Origin: Robiginitomaculum sp.
GTDB lineage: Bacteria > Pseudomonadota > Alphaproteobacteria > Caulobacterales > Maricaulaceae
Assembly: GCA_021776525.1 (NCBI GenBank)
Contig: JAJFFT010000004.1
Coordinates: 124,001 to 188,000, forward strand
Direction: 5' to 3'
DNA: 64,000 bases
Of the stretch, positions 52,779-63,552 are shown in pieces. The notes under the pieces are model-generated. The model worked only from the letters and a program-made list of their open reading frames with translations. It was not told where the DNA came from and ran no database searches. Position numbers and translations under genes: made by a program. Position 1 is the stretch's first letter; each line of letters begins with the position of its first letter.

Positions 52779-53648
52779 ATGAGCACATTACGCGGCGGCC
52801 TGATCCAGATGGCCCTTAAAGCCTCCACCGACGAAAGTCCGGCGGCAATTACCAAGGCCATGATCGAAGCCCACATTCCTTATATTGAGGAAGCGGGTGA
52901 AAAGGGCGTGCAGGTTTTGTGCTTTCAGGAAGTCTTCACCCAACCATATTTTTGCCCCAGCCAGGACGTCAAATGGTTTGACAGTGCGGAGGCCATTCCC
53001 GATGGCCCAACCACACGGTTGATGCAGGAATATGCCAAAAAATATAATATGGTGATCGTCGTGCCGATTTATGAGGCCGATGATGTGACCGGAGTCTATT
53101 ACAATACCGCTGCGGTCATTGACGCCGATGGGGAATATCTGGGCAAATACCGCAAAACCCACATTCCACAGGTCGCCGGGTTTTGGGAGAAGTTTTTCTT
53201 CAAACCTGGTAAATCCAACTGGCCGGTCTTCCAGACTAAGTATTGCAAGCTTGGTGTTTATATTTGTTATGACCGTCACTTCCCCGAAGGTTGGCGGGCG
53301 CTGGCTCTTAATGGTGCGGAGTACATCGTTAATCCATCGGCCACCGTGGCGGGGCTGTCTGAATATCTCTGGAAGCTGGAACAACCGGCTTCGGCAGCGG
53401 CCAATGGCTGTTATATCGGGGCCATCAACCGGGTGGGTACTGAGGCCCCATGGAATATTGGCGAATTTTATGGCCAAAGCTATTTCGTCAATCCGCGTGG
53501 CCAGATCGAGGCCGAAGCCAGCCGCGACAAGGATGAATTGATTATCCATGACATGGATATGGGCATGGTCCGTGAAGTGCGTAATTTGTGGCAGTTCTTT
53601 CGTGACCGTCGCCCGGATACCTATGGCAAACTGACAGAAAGCAAATAA
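52779..53648 (+). CDS. Beta-ureidopropionase (N-carbamoyl-beta-alanine amidohydrolase)
   Basis: 289 residues of the nitrilase superfamily. Catalytic Glu in VLCFQEVFTQPYFCPSQDV, Lys in YLGKYRKTHIPQVAGFWEKF, Cys in GVYICYDRHFPEGWRALALN. The length and FQEVF...PYFCPSQ pattern match beta-ureidopropionases, which release beta-alanine, CO2 and ammonia. AAAGGAC ribosome-binding site. Confidence 0.93.
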   Translation: MSTLRGGLIQMALKASTDESPAAITKAMIEAHIPYIEEAGEKGVQVLCFQEVFTQPYFCPSQDVKWFDSAEAIPDGPTTRLMQEYAKKYNMVIVVPIYEADDVTGVYYNTAAVIDADGEYLGKYRKTHIPQVAGFWEKFFFKPGKSNWPVFQTKYCKLGVYICYDRHFPEGWRALALNGAEYIVNPSATVAGLSEYLWKLEQPASAAANGCYIGAINRVGTEAPWNIGEFYGQSYFVNPRGQIEAEASRDKDELIIHDMDMGMVREVRNLWQFFRDRRPDTYGKLTESK

Positions 53649-53698
53649 GCTCGGCTTTGGCGCGCATATCCATGACTGCGCCGGGGAGGGCGTAAAGA

Positions 53699-55147
53699 AT
53701 GACTGAAACTATCAAAAACGCTGACCCGTCGCTTTATAATGCCGATATGGCCCCGGCCAGCGAGGCAGACCGCACTTGGAATATGTGGTCCTTTGCTTCG
53801 CTTTGGGTGGCCATGGTGGTCTGTGTGCCCACTTATATGTTGTCCGGTGGCCTTGTCGCGGCAGGCATGAATTGGTGGCAAGCTGTTGTAACCGTCTTTT
53901 TGGGCAATGCCATTGTGCTGGTCCCGATGATGCTGATTGGCCATATGGGCGCAAAATACGGTGTACCCTTTCCGGTTTTGCTGCGTTCTGCCTTTGGCAC
54001 CAAGGGGGCGAAAATACCGGCGCTGGCTCGCGGTCTTGTGGCATGCGGCTGGTTTGGCATCAACACTTGGGTTGGTGGCTCGGCGATTTATGTGATCCTC
54101 AACGCCCTGACGGGTGACATGTTCAAAGGCGCAGACCTGCCCGTTTTGGGCATTGATATGGCCCAAACCGTCAGCTTTTTGGTGTTCTGGGCCATGCACC
54201 TTTATTTTATCAAAAAAGGCACCGAAAGCATACGCTGGCTGGAAACTCTGGCCGCGCCATTCCTGCTGGCCATGGGGCTGTCCCTCTTGGCTTGGGCATA
54301 TATTAAAGCGGGCGGGTTTGGGGCCATGTTGTCCGCGCCTTCGCAATTTATCGAAGGCGGAGCCAAAGAAGGGCAGTTCTGGAGCATCTTTGTTATTTCG
54401 CTGACCGCCATGGTCGGGTTTTGGGCCACCATGGCGCTAAATATTCCTGACTTTACCCGTTTTGCCAAAAGTCAGAAGGATCAAATGCTGGGTCAGGCGT
54501 TGGGCCTGCCGATCCCCATGGCGCTGTTTGCCTTTATCTCGGTCGCCGTGACCTCGGCCACCGTGCAGATTTATGGCGAAGCCATCTGGAACCCGGTTGA
54601 TCTGGCCGGGCGCATGGGCGGCGTTGGGGTTATCTTTGCGCTGGCCGCTTTGATCGTGGCCACATTGACCACAAACCTTGCCGCAAACGTGGTGGCCCCG
54701 GCCTATGGATTTTCCAATCTGGCCCCCAGTAAAATTTCCTTTCGCATGGGCGGCTATATCACTGCGGCCATTGGCATTGCTATTTTTCCCTGGAAACTGG
54801 TCGAAGATGCCGGGGCGTATATTTTTACTTGGCTGGTGGGCTATTCGGCCCTGCTTGGTCCGATCGCGGGGCTGCTCATTGCGGATTATTTCCTCCTGCG
54901 TGGTACCAAGTTAAAACTGGATGACCTCTTTTCTCATGATGGCATTTATGGTGCCAATAACGGCTGGAACCACGCTGGGTTAATCGCCCTTGTGGTCGGA
55001 ATACTGCCCAGCCTGCCGGGTTTTTTGCATGCCGCCGGCTTTGTTAGTGCCGTGCCACCCGTGTTTGATACCATCTATGGCTATGCCTGGTTTGTCGGTT
55101 TTGCTGTGGCGGCGATTGTTTATTTGCTGTTGGCGAAAAAGAAATAA
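53699..55147 (+). CDS. NCS1-family nucleobase:cation symporter
   Basis: 482 residues, about twelve transmembrane segments. RTWNMWSFASLWVAMVVCVP and the conserved WFGINTWVGGSAIYVILNAL are NCS1 signatures (Mhp1/PucI-like permeases for hydantoin, uracil, allantoin), as are the later NLAANVVAPAYGFSNLAPSK and IAGLLIADYFLLRGTKLKLD. It probably brings uracil, thymine or dihydropyrimidines across the inner membrane. GGGGAGGG site. Confidence 0.94.
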   Translation: MTETIKNADPSLYNADMAPASEADRTWNMWSFASLWVAMVVCVPTYMLSGGLVAAGMNWWQAVVTVFLGNAIVLVPMMLIGHMGAKYGVPFPVLLRSAFGTKGAKIPALARGLVACGWFGINTWVGGSAIYVILNALTGDMFKGADLPVLGIDMAQTVSFLVFWAMHLYFIKKGTESIRWLETLAAPFLLAMGLSLLAWAYIKAGGFGAMLSAPSQFIEGGAKEGQFWSIFVISLTAMVGFWATMALNIPDFTRFAKSQKDQMLGQALGLPIPMALFAFISVAVTSATVQIYGEAIWNPVDLAGRMGGVGVIFALAALIVATLTTNLAANVVAPAYGFSNLAPSKISFRMGGYITAAIGIAIFPWKLVEDAGAYIFTWLVGYSALLGPIAGLLIADYFLLRGTKLKLDDLFSHDGIYGANNGWNHAGLIALVVGILPSLPGFLHAAGFVSAVPPVFDTIYGYAWFVGFAVAAIVYLLLAKKK

Positions 55148-56599
<1,452 letters not shown>

Positions 56600-56641
56600 T
56601 TACGGGATTAACCGATAAAAGCGTTTGCTATTGTCCCGTAA
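56600..56641 (+). terminator. Inverted repeat after the dihydropyrimidinase gene
   Basis: TTACGGGA and TCCCGTAA, 8-bp arms with 26 bases between, immediately after the stop codon. No T-run follows. It may mark the end of the operon, with weak support. Confidence 0.35.
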
Positions 56642-56859
56642 ACGTGTGACACGACCGCAGCTTTTACCGCGCGTGGATAACGATTGATCGTTTACGGTGA
56701 GGGTCTGTCACAGCCGTGATCATGGATCATGGACAGGCAACAGGTGCGTATCGCACACCCCCACCGGCAGCTGTTCTGCGCTAGCTCCCCCAACTTTGGC
56801 AACAAGCCATCTGCCCGTGCCGCCTTGGCGCTGGGCGCACTTATATTGAGAGTATTCTT

Positions 56860-58194
56860 TTGACATCTTTTACAGATCTCGGCCTGGCCGAGCCCATCCT
56901 TCGTGCGGTTGCCGCCGAAGGTTATACCAACCCAACCCCTATTCAGGCCGGCGTTATTCCCGAGATGATGGGCGGGCGCGACATTGTCGGCATTGCCCAA
57001 ACAGGCACCGGCAAGACGGCGGCCTTTGTGCTGCCCATTTTGCACAAGCTGCATAAGCTGGAACGTCCGGAACCTAAAACCTGCGCCGCTCTGATTTTGG
57101 CCCCAACCCGCGAACTGGCCGCGCAAATTGCCGATAATGTTCGCAGTTACAGCCAATTTCTGGGTCTTTCTGTGACCGTGGTTGTTGGCGGCGTGAAGCC
57201 TCGCGCACAAATTCGCGCCTTGGCGCGCGGCGTGGATATTCTGGTCGCCACACCGGGCCGTCTGGAAGACCATATCAACACTGGCGCACTTTATATTAAC
57301 AATACCAACACTGTGGTGTTGGATGAAGCGGACCAGATGATGGATCTGGGCTTTATGCCCGCCATTCGCCGGATCATGAAACAATTGCCGAAAAAACGCC
57401 AAACCATGCTGTTATCTGCAACCATGCCCAAACAGATCCGCGCCTTGGCCAATGACTTTTTGTCCAACCCGTCCGAGATCAGCGTCGCGCCACAATCGCG
57501 CCCGATTGAGAGCATTGCGCAAAAAGTTTACTTTGTTGGCAAACAGGCCAAACGGCAATTGCTGGAAGAGCTGGTTCTCTCCCCCCAAATTGAACGCGTT
57601 ATTATCTTTACCCGCACCAAGCACGGGGCCAATAAGGTGGTGATCAATCTACAAAAACGTGGTCTCGAAGCAGCCGCCATTCATGGCAATAAAAGCCAGA
57701 ACCAGCGCCAGAAAACCCTGAACGCCTTTCGTTCAGGCGAGTTGAACATATTGGTCGCCACCGATATTGCAGCACGCGGTATCGACATTGATGATATTTC
57801 CCACATCATCAATTACGAACTGCCCAATATCCCAGAGTCTTATGTGCATCGTATTGGCCGCACCGCCCGTGCGGGCAAAAGCGGCGTTGCTATTTCGCTT
57901 ATGGATGGCACAGAGCGCAGTTTCTTACGTGATATTGAAAAACTGACGGGAATTGAGCTGGAACGCATAGAGAGCGAATACAGCAAGACCTATGACGCCT
58001 CACAAGAAGGACTGCCTGCAAATCCGCGCAATCGTGGCAACAATTTCAAGAAAAAGCCACGCAATACAGGCAAGAAACCTGGCGGCGGGCATGGAAAACC
58101 CAAGGCTGGCAAGGGCAATGGTGGCCATGGCAAACCCGCACAAAACAGGCATGGTCAGCGGCCAAAGAATCGCGGCAATAAAAGAGCTGCATAA
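56860..58194 (+). CDS. DEAD-box RNA helicase
   Basis: 444 residues starting at TTG 56860 (no in-frame ATG nearby). Motifs in order: Q motif (YTNPTPIQAGVIPEMM), AQTGTGKT, PTRELAAQIA, VLDEADQMMD, LLSATM, HRIGRTARAG. A basic Gly/Lys/Asn-rich tail of ~60 residues (NFKKKPRNTGKKPGGGHGKP) probably binds RNA. RhlE-type helicase acting in ribosome assembly or RNA decay. About 260 bases of non-coding sequence precede it, compatible with a long regulated leader. Confidence 0.94.
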   Translation: MTSFTDLGLAEPILRAVAAEGYTNPTPIQAGVIPEMMGGRDIVGIAQTGTGKTAAFVLPILHKLHKLERPEPKTCAALILAPTRELAAQIADNVRSYSQFLGLSVTVVVGGVKPRAQIRALARGVDILVATPGRLEDHINTGALYINNTNTVVLDEADQMMDLGFMPAIRRIMKQLPKKRQTMLLSATMPKQIRALANDFLSNPSEISVAPQSRPIESIAQKVYFVGKQAKRQLLEELVLSPQIERVIIFTRTKHGANKVVINLQKRGLEAAAIHGNKSQNQRQKTLNAFRSGELNILVATDIAARGIDIDDISHIINYELPNIPESYVHRIGRTARAGKSGVAISLMDGTERSFLRDIEKLTGIELERIESEYSKTYDASQEGLPANPRNRGNNFKKKPRNTGKKPGGGHGKPKAGKGNGGHGKPAQNRHGQRPKNRGNKRAA

Positions 58195-58229
58195 CTGTTG
58201 GTTGTTTTATAAGGAGATAAGGACGCGTT

Positions 58230-58700
58230 ATGCCCAAAGCCGCGCTTTATGCCGAAGTCCATCAACAAATCAATGCGGTTATCGCGGGTGAAACCAGCCG
58301 TACGGCTCGCTTTGCAACGGCCGCCTGCCTGTTGGCAGAGGCCTTTGCACCGCGTTATTACTGGACCGGGTTTTATGAGGTTGATCCTCTTAAAAAAGGC
58401 GAGTTAGTCGTTGGTCCCTATCAGGGAACACTGGGCTGTCTGCGCATTGCATTTTCCAGAGGTGTGTGCGGTGCGGCGGCGCGGACCGGGCAGACACAAT
58501 TGGTGGCCGATGTTCATGCCTTTGAAGGGCATATTGCGTGTGACAATGCCACGAACTCTGAAATTGTGGTGCCGGTGACTGATGAGGCTGGGAGGTTGTG
58601 TGCGGTGCTGGATGTGGATTCAACCACCACAAATGCTTTTGACGCTGTCGACCAAGCCGGGTTGGAAGCGATATGTGCGGACCTGTTAAGCGTGCAATAG
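58230..58700 (+). CDS. msrC: Free methionine-(R)-sulfoxide reductase (GAF type)
   Basis: 156 residues. Single GAF domain with APRYYWTGFYEVDPLKKGEL and the three cysteines of the fRMsr group: GTLGCLRIAF, GVCGAAARTGQ, and HIACDNATNSEIVVPVTDE. It reduces free Met-R-O. AAGGAG ribosome-binding site. Confidence 0.92.
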   Translation: MPKAALYAEVHQQINAVIAGETSRTARFATAACLLAEAFAPRYYWTGFYEVDPLKKGELVVGPYQGTLGCLRIAFSRGVCGAAARTGQTQLVADVHAFEGHIACDNATNSEIVVPVTDEAGRLCAVLDVDSTTTNAFDAVDQAGLEAICADLLSVQ

Positions 58701-58704
58701 GGCT

Positions 58705-60768
58705 TTACTGAAGATCGATGCCGGGAATGCCGCCCGGCCCGGCATTGACTTCAAAAGTTATCTCGTCGAGCGTATCGCCAATAGGTTCGGCTTTGCCCCC
58801 TAAACACTCTGCCAGAAACGCTTCTGACAATGCGATATTGGGAAGTGTCTCTCCCTTCTCGAAGAACGCTTTGCCAAATTCAGGAAAATATACCATTGCC
58901 GCATCGCCGCCAGCTTTGCGAATGGCCTTGACGTAATTACGTGTAAGGTTTGGATCCAGTACCTCGTTGGCCGTGTTTTGCAAAATCAGGACACGCGCTT
59001 TCACGTCTTGTGCGTGATAAATGGGTGAAATCTCGCGAATGAGGGCCTCATCAGGGGCCGTTCCGTCACTGTCTAGCCAGTTTCTGAAGGTTCTGGCTAT
59101 TTTAGTATCGGTCACATTGGCCAGAATGTTGGCAACATCGATCACAGGGTTCAGTGCGACAACACAGCGCAAGGGAGAATTATTGATCGCTGCAAAATTT
59201 AATATTGTGCGTGCGCCATTGATCCAGGAAACTCCGGCAATGCGGTTTTTATCAGCCAGGCCTTTTTGGGTAATCGCATTAGCCGCATCTTCCAGATCTT
59301 CTTTGGCACGTAAAATACCACGGCCCTGTCCGGCCTGTTGATATGCTTGGCCAAGTTGTGATGCGCCGCGTGTGTTGACCTCAAGAACGTTGTAACCCCG
59401 ATTGCTCAACCATTGGACGCGGCTGTCAAAACCATATCTCATACGAGAATTGATCATCGGCTGCGGAATGAGAACAAGTGGTGCGGCTCCGGGGTTGTCA
59501 CCCTGAGCCCGGGTGAAATATGTGATCAGCTCAAAGCCGTCGCGGGCCTTGATTTTAACAAGATCAGACGGCGCCAGAGTATATTGTGCAAGACCCGGCA
59601 TGGTCTCGAACAGGGTGCTGATCTTGTCTTCATCCAGATCGTAAAGTGAATAAATACCCGGATGGTCAGGGCGGTCGCTATATACAACCAGCTGTTGCGC
59701 GGTATTCGTCGCGGCCAGAATAAAAAACCGAGGCCCCAAGGTGTCTTCTAACCGGTCAAGAATGCCTTGAAAGTCTGCGGAAAAGGCGTGCCATTTGGGC
59801 AATGTACCATTGGTGAAATAGGCCAATGGCTCTGCGGTTATCGGATGGAAAAGAGTTTCGGCAATGTCTCCATCCAGGCCTTTGGCCAGCACTTGGCGCT
59901 CGCCGGTTTGCAGATCAATGCGGGCCAGAGCAGAAAATGGTTTCTCCCGGCCATCGATGAGATAGAGATTAGTCGAGGTTGCATCAATTTGTTGTGGTCG
60001 CGTACTTTGGACATGCTTCGGGTCGACAGAAAACAAGGGAAGATTGTTGCCTCCCTCGCGCATAGCGACCCACGTCTGGCCACCATCAGAGTTGTTTTTA
60101 ATACCAATACGCGGGACAAAATCAGAATCTGTTACCCAGTATGTATATTCAGGGTTATTGGCCACCAGTGCTGTTTGGGCGTTGACTAGGTCAACCCTGT
60201 AGAGTGCGGGTCGCTTTTCACCTTTACGCCGTAGACTGATCAGGGCTGAGTTTGGCCAGTTTTTTGAAACATCTTTTAACCACGCACTATCGCCAGCCTT
60301 TGTCGGGGCAACATTGCGGACTTTTCCGGTTTGTACATTGAGGGCAAAGACTTGCGTTGTCTTTGTTTCTGCAAACGATCTCGTATACAAAATATAGGCA
60401 CTGTTTGGTGTCCAACGGTGCGTTTCCACGCCATCTTTACCAAATGTGTATTGGCGCGGAGGCGTTGTGTTGTCCGCGTCTGCAACAAACAGATTGAGCG
60501 CACCATCGCGCAAGCCCAACCAGCTAACCTTGGCTCCATCCGGGCTGATCCGCCCTTGAAACTGAACCGGCTCGCCAAACAAATCAGCCCGGCTGATCAG
60601 TGTTCTATCTGTGCGGGATTGTCCTGTGACTGATTGGTCGTGAGTTTCAGGCGGGACAGAATTATTTTCCCCACACGCAGACAGCACCAACGCCGCGCTT
60701 AGAGCGGTAAAGCAAACGCGAATGCTGGTGTTCCGTGGTTTTTTTGAGAGGGAAAATCCTAGGTTCAA
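58705..60768 (-). CDS. S9-family peptidase-like lipoprotein with degenerate catalytic triad
   Basis: 687 residues. Lipobox LVLSACGENN near residue 30 suggests a membrane-anchored lipoprotein. Residues ~60-400 form the WD-like propeller, 420-680 the alpha/beta-hydrolase domain with LRAKEDLEDAANAITQKGLA. In active S9 enzymes the elbow is GGSYGG; here it is GVSWING with Ser at 514. The Asp region reads NTANEVLDPN (Glu 602 where NDxxV is usual) and the His region reads EFGKAFFEKG (Lys 633 where EGHGF is usual). It is probably not a normal serine peptidase. A single-copy gene convergent with msrC. Confidence 0.85.
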   Translation of the reverse strand: MNLGFSLSKKPRNTSIRVCFTALSAALVLSACGENNSVPPETHDQSVTGQSRTDRTLISRADLFGEPVQFQGRISPDGAKVSWLGLRDGALNLFVADADNTTPPRQYTFGKDGVETHRWTPNSAYILYTRSFAETKTTQVFALNVQTGKVRNVAPTKAGDSAWLKDVSKNWPNSALISLRRKGEKRPALYRVDLVNAQTALVANNPEYTYWVTDSDFVPRIGIKNNSDGGQTWVAMREGGNNLPLFSVDPKHVQSTRPQQIDATSTNLYLIDGREKPFSALARIDLQTGERQVLAKGLDGDIAETLFHPITAEPLAYFTNGTLPKWHAFSADFQGILDRLEDTLGPRFFILAATNTAQQLVVYSDRPDHPGIYSLYDLDEDKISTLFETMPGLAQYTLAPSDLVKIKARDGFELITYFTRAQGDNPGAAPLVLIPQPMINSRMRYGFDSRVQWLSNRGYNVLEVNTRGASQLGQAYQQAGQGRGILRAKEDLEDAANAITQKGLADKNRIAGVSWINGARTILNFAAINNSPLRCVVALNPVIDVANILANVTDTKIARTFRNWLDSDGTAPDEALIREISPIYHAQDVKARVLILQNTANEVLDPNLTRNYVKAIRKAGGDAAMVYFPEFGKAFFEKGETLPNIALSEAFLAECLGGKAEPIGDTLDEITFEVNAGPGGIPGIDLQ

Positions 60769-60960
60769 TGCGGTATACCGATACGGCTGTTAAAAAAGGT
60801 TACGTTCATTGCTGGCCTTCATGGCTTAAGATAACAAATTTTACCAGCCGATTGCTTTAGAAAGAACTTAAATTGCAGTCATAAAGAGTTCATGGCTTGG
60901 CAAGATGTCGTGCCAAAGATACATCTGCGCGCCAAGGCAAATACCAGAGGCGAGGCAATT

Positions 60961-62628
60961 ATGGCGTCCTATCAATATATCTATCACATGCAGGACCTAT
61001 CCAAGGTTTATACCGGCGGTAAGAAAGTACTGGATGGAATCCACCTTTCGTTTTATCCGGACGCCAAAATTGGTGTGGTCGGGGTGAATGGCTCTGGTAA
61101 GTCAACATTGCTGCGCATTATGGCTGGCCAGGATAATGATTTCACCGGCGAGGCTTGGCTGGCAAAAGGTGCGACCGCTGGCTATTTGCCACAGGAACCC
61201 GTGCTGGACCCGGCTAAGGACGTCTGGGGTAATGTCATTGAAGGATGTGCCGAAAAGAAAACCTTTGACGATTATAACGCAATTGCCATGAAGCTCGCCG
61301 AAGAGTATTCGGACGACATTATGGAAGAAATGAATACATTGCAGGAGCAGGTCGATGCGGCCGATGCCTGGGATATTGATTCCAAGATTGAAATGGCCAT
61401 GAATGCCCTGCGTTGCCCACCGGGCGATGCCAGCGTAGAAAAGTTATCGGGCGGCGAGTGTCGCCGGGTGGCGCTTTGTCGCCTTCTATTGGCCAAGCCT
61501 AATCTCTTGCTGCTGGATGAACCGACCAACCATTTGGATGCCGAATCTGTTGCATGGTTGGAACACCATCTCAGCGAATATGCGGGTGCTATTATTCTGG
61601 TGACCCACGACCGGTATTTTCTGGATAATCTGACCAATTGGACGCTGGAACTGGATCGCGGCAAGGGCATTCCCTATGAAGGGAATTACTCAGCCTGGCT
61701 TGACCAAAAACAAAAACGCATGGTGCAGGAAGGTCGCGAGAACGAAACCCGGCGCAAGGCTCTGGCCAGAGAACTGGACTGGATACGATCTTCGCCTAAG
61801 GCGCGTCAGGCCAAGTCCAAGGCCCGTATTGATTCCTATGAAGAATTGCGGAACAAGGCCGAGAAGCAACAGGTTGGCATCGCACAAATTACCATCCCGC
61901 CCGGCCCGCGTCTTGGTGGTGTAGTGGTCGAGGCCAAAAATCTTGATAAAGGATTTGGCGAGCAATTACTGATCAATGATCTTAACTTCCGTCTGCCACC
62001 GGGCGGTATTGTCGGCGTGGTTGGCCCGAACGGTGCCGGTAAAACGACTTTGTTTCGTATGATTGCCGGTGAAGATACCCCGGATAGTGGCGCGTTACGT
62101 CTCGGCGAGACGGTGAAGCTGGGTTATGTCAACCAAAGCCGTGATGCTCTGGATGATAGAAAAAATGTCTGGGAAGAAATTTCTGGCGGGGCTGATGTGA
62201 TCACGCTGGGCAAGCGCGAGATTTCAAGCCGCGCCTATGTCGGCCAGTTTAACTTCAAAGGCGGCGATCAGCAAAAGCCTGTGGGTAAGCTGTCAGGTGG
62301 GGAGCGAAACCGGGTGCACTTGGCCAAAATGCTCAAAACCGAAGCCAATCTTTTGCTGCTTGATGAACCAACCAATGATCTTGATGTAGAAACTCTGGCC
62401 GCCCTTGAAGAGGGCCTTGAGAATTTTGCAGGTTGCGCGGTTATTATTTCTCACGACCGGTTTTTTCTGGACCGGATTGCCACGCATATCCTGGCCTTTG
62501 AGGGCGACAGTCATGTGGAATGGTTTGAAGGTAATTTCGCTGACTATCTGGAAGACAAGAAACGCCGTCTGGGCGCGGATGCGGATATTCCCAAGCGTAT
62601 TAAATTTCAGAAGTTTTCGCGAAGCTAG
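60961..62628 (+). CDS. ettA: Energy-dependent translational throttle protein EttA (ABC-F)
   Basis: 555 residues from the ATG at 60961, matching EttA's usual start; an earlier in-frame ATG at 60892 is less likely. Two ABC cassettes: VVGVNGSGKSTLLRIMAG and LSGGECRRVALCRLLLAKPN with LLLLDEPTNHLD, then GVVGPNGAGKTTLFRMIAGE and KLSGGERNRVHLAKML. The ABC-F linker and arm lie between. EttA binds the ribosomal E site and gates elongation according to ATP level. Confidence 0.96.
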   Translation: MASYQYIYHMQDLSKVYTGGKKVLDGIHLSFYPDAKIGVVGVNGSGKSTLLRIMAGQDNDFTGEAWLAKGATAGYLPQEPVLDPAKDVWGNVIEGCAEKKTFDDYNAIAMKLAEEYSDDIMEEMNTLQEQVDAADAWDIDSKIEMAMNALRCPPGDASVEKLSGGECRRVALCRLLLAKPNLLLLDEPTNHLDAESVAWLEHHLSEYAGAIILVTHDRYFLDNLTNWTLELDRGKGIPYEGNYSAWLDQKQKRMVQEGRENETRRKALARELDWIRSSPKARQAKSKARIDSYEELRNKAEKQQVGIAQITIPPGPRLGGVVVEAKNLDKGFGEQLLINDLNFRLPPGGIVGVVGPNGAGKTTLFRMIAGEDTPDSGALRLGETVKLGYVNQSRDALDDRKNVWEEISGGADVITLGKREISSRAYVGQFNFKGGDQQKPVGKLSGGERNRVHLAKMLKTEANLLLLDEPTNDLDVETLAALEEGLENFAGCAVIISHDRFFLDRIATHILAFEGDSHVEWFEGNFADYLEDKKRRLGADADIPKRIKFQKFSRS

Positions 62629-62634
62629 CCGGTC

Positions 62635-62922
62635 TTATATATCGGCACTCATATCCGACATATATTCGGGTATGCGTGGGGCGGCACGTGGTGCCTGTAT
62701 GTGGTCGGTTCTCGTGCTGCATGACGTCTGGTTAGAAAGGCTGGCGTCAAAAACCAATGCCATATCAGCCGGGACATTCAGATACACAGGCAGAATCAAC
62801 TCATCACTTTTGTCTTTCTGGCTTGGCACTTTGGTGTCTTGTTTAGGCTCCCAGGTGAAGCCCATAATACCAATGGCGATCGTTGCAAATGCCTTCAAGA
62901 TAAGTCCCAGAAGGTGTAACAT
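62635..62922 (-). CDS. Small hypothetical protein with N-terminal membrane segment
   Basis: 95 residues from the ATG at 62922 with GAGGA upstream. N-terminal hydrophobic stretch LLGLILKAFATIAIGIMGF, then a polar remainder rich in Asp/Ser/Pro. No family recognised. It ends six bases after the ettA stop on the other strand. Credible because of its ribosome-binding site and membrane anchor. Confidence 0.5.
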   Translation of the reverse strand: MLHLLGLILKAFATIAIGIMGFTWEPKQDTKVPSQKDKSDELILPVYLNVPADMALVFDASLSNQTSCSTRTDHIQAPRAAPRIPEYMSDMSADI

Positions 62923-63168
62923 GGCTTCGTCCTCGCTGCCTGTCATTCATCATTGGGAAGTAAGGATGCCAATGATGGCCAATTTATGAATTACCTATTG
63001 GTTAGCTGGCCGTGGCGCAAATCAATTTTTTGTAACATTTGAAATTAATGTTCGCGCAATCATCTGCTCGGGTGCTATGGCCCTTGATTAATTCTACAAT
63101 GCTATAATATAACATGTATACAGTTTGTCTGTGATGCACACGGACCATCGGTTCAGGAAAACCTTATT

Positions 63169-63552
63169 TTGCAACGTCTCGCACATGCCGCCCATCACGC
63201 TAATCTGGCTGCTTTGCTCAGCCATATCTTTTGTTGTGGTCTGCCGGCTGTGATGAATATCGTTGCCATTACTGCGGGTGCCGGGGCGTTGACCGCTGTG
63301 GCGCCTTGGGTGGGTGATGTTCACTTGTTCATGCATCAGTTCGAATTACCCTTGCTGTTATTCTCCGGCTTGGCTTTGCTCGTTGGTGTCTTGGCGCAAT
63401 GGGTCAGTGCCCGGCGGGATTGTGGCGCACAAACATGTCATCACAGTTCGTGCGCCCCTAAAAAACAGCCATCCCGCTGGATCTTAATGGTCGCAGCTTT
63501 ATTATTTTTGGGGAATTTGACCTTCTATCTGGTGCACGGCGGCGCCGCCTAG
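63169..63552 (+). CDS. Small membrane protein with CC motif, MerC-like
   Basis: 127 residues from the TTG at 63169, with AGGAAAA eight bases upstream. Three hydrophobic segments: LSHIFCCGLPAVMNIVAITA (with a Cys-Cys pair), LPLLLFSGLALLVGVLAQWV and WILMVAALLFLGNLTFYLVH. A Cys/His-rich loop (RRDCGAQTCHHSSC) lies between the last two. The Cys pair and Cys/His loop suggest metal binding, as in MerC/MerT-like proteins. The family call is tentative. Confidence 0.6.
   Translation: MQRLAHAAHHANLAALLSHIFCCGLPAVMNIVAITAGAGALTAVAPWVGDVHLFMHQFELPLLLFSGLALLVGVLAQWVSARRDCGAQTCHHSSCAPKKQPSRWILMVAALLFLGNLTFYLVHGGAA

Noticed and set aside
56600..56859. Riboswitch or small RNA before the DEAD-box helicase
   Set aside because: The 260-bp gap has scattered short inverted repeats, but no consistent fold, promoter or known motif could be identified.
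56692..57402. 236-residue minus-strand ORF upstream of and across the DEAD-box gene
   Set aside because: It is antisense to the conserved helicase motifs and has no recognisable domain.
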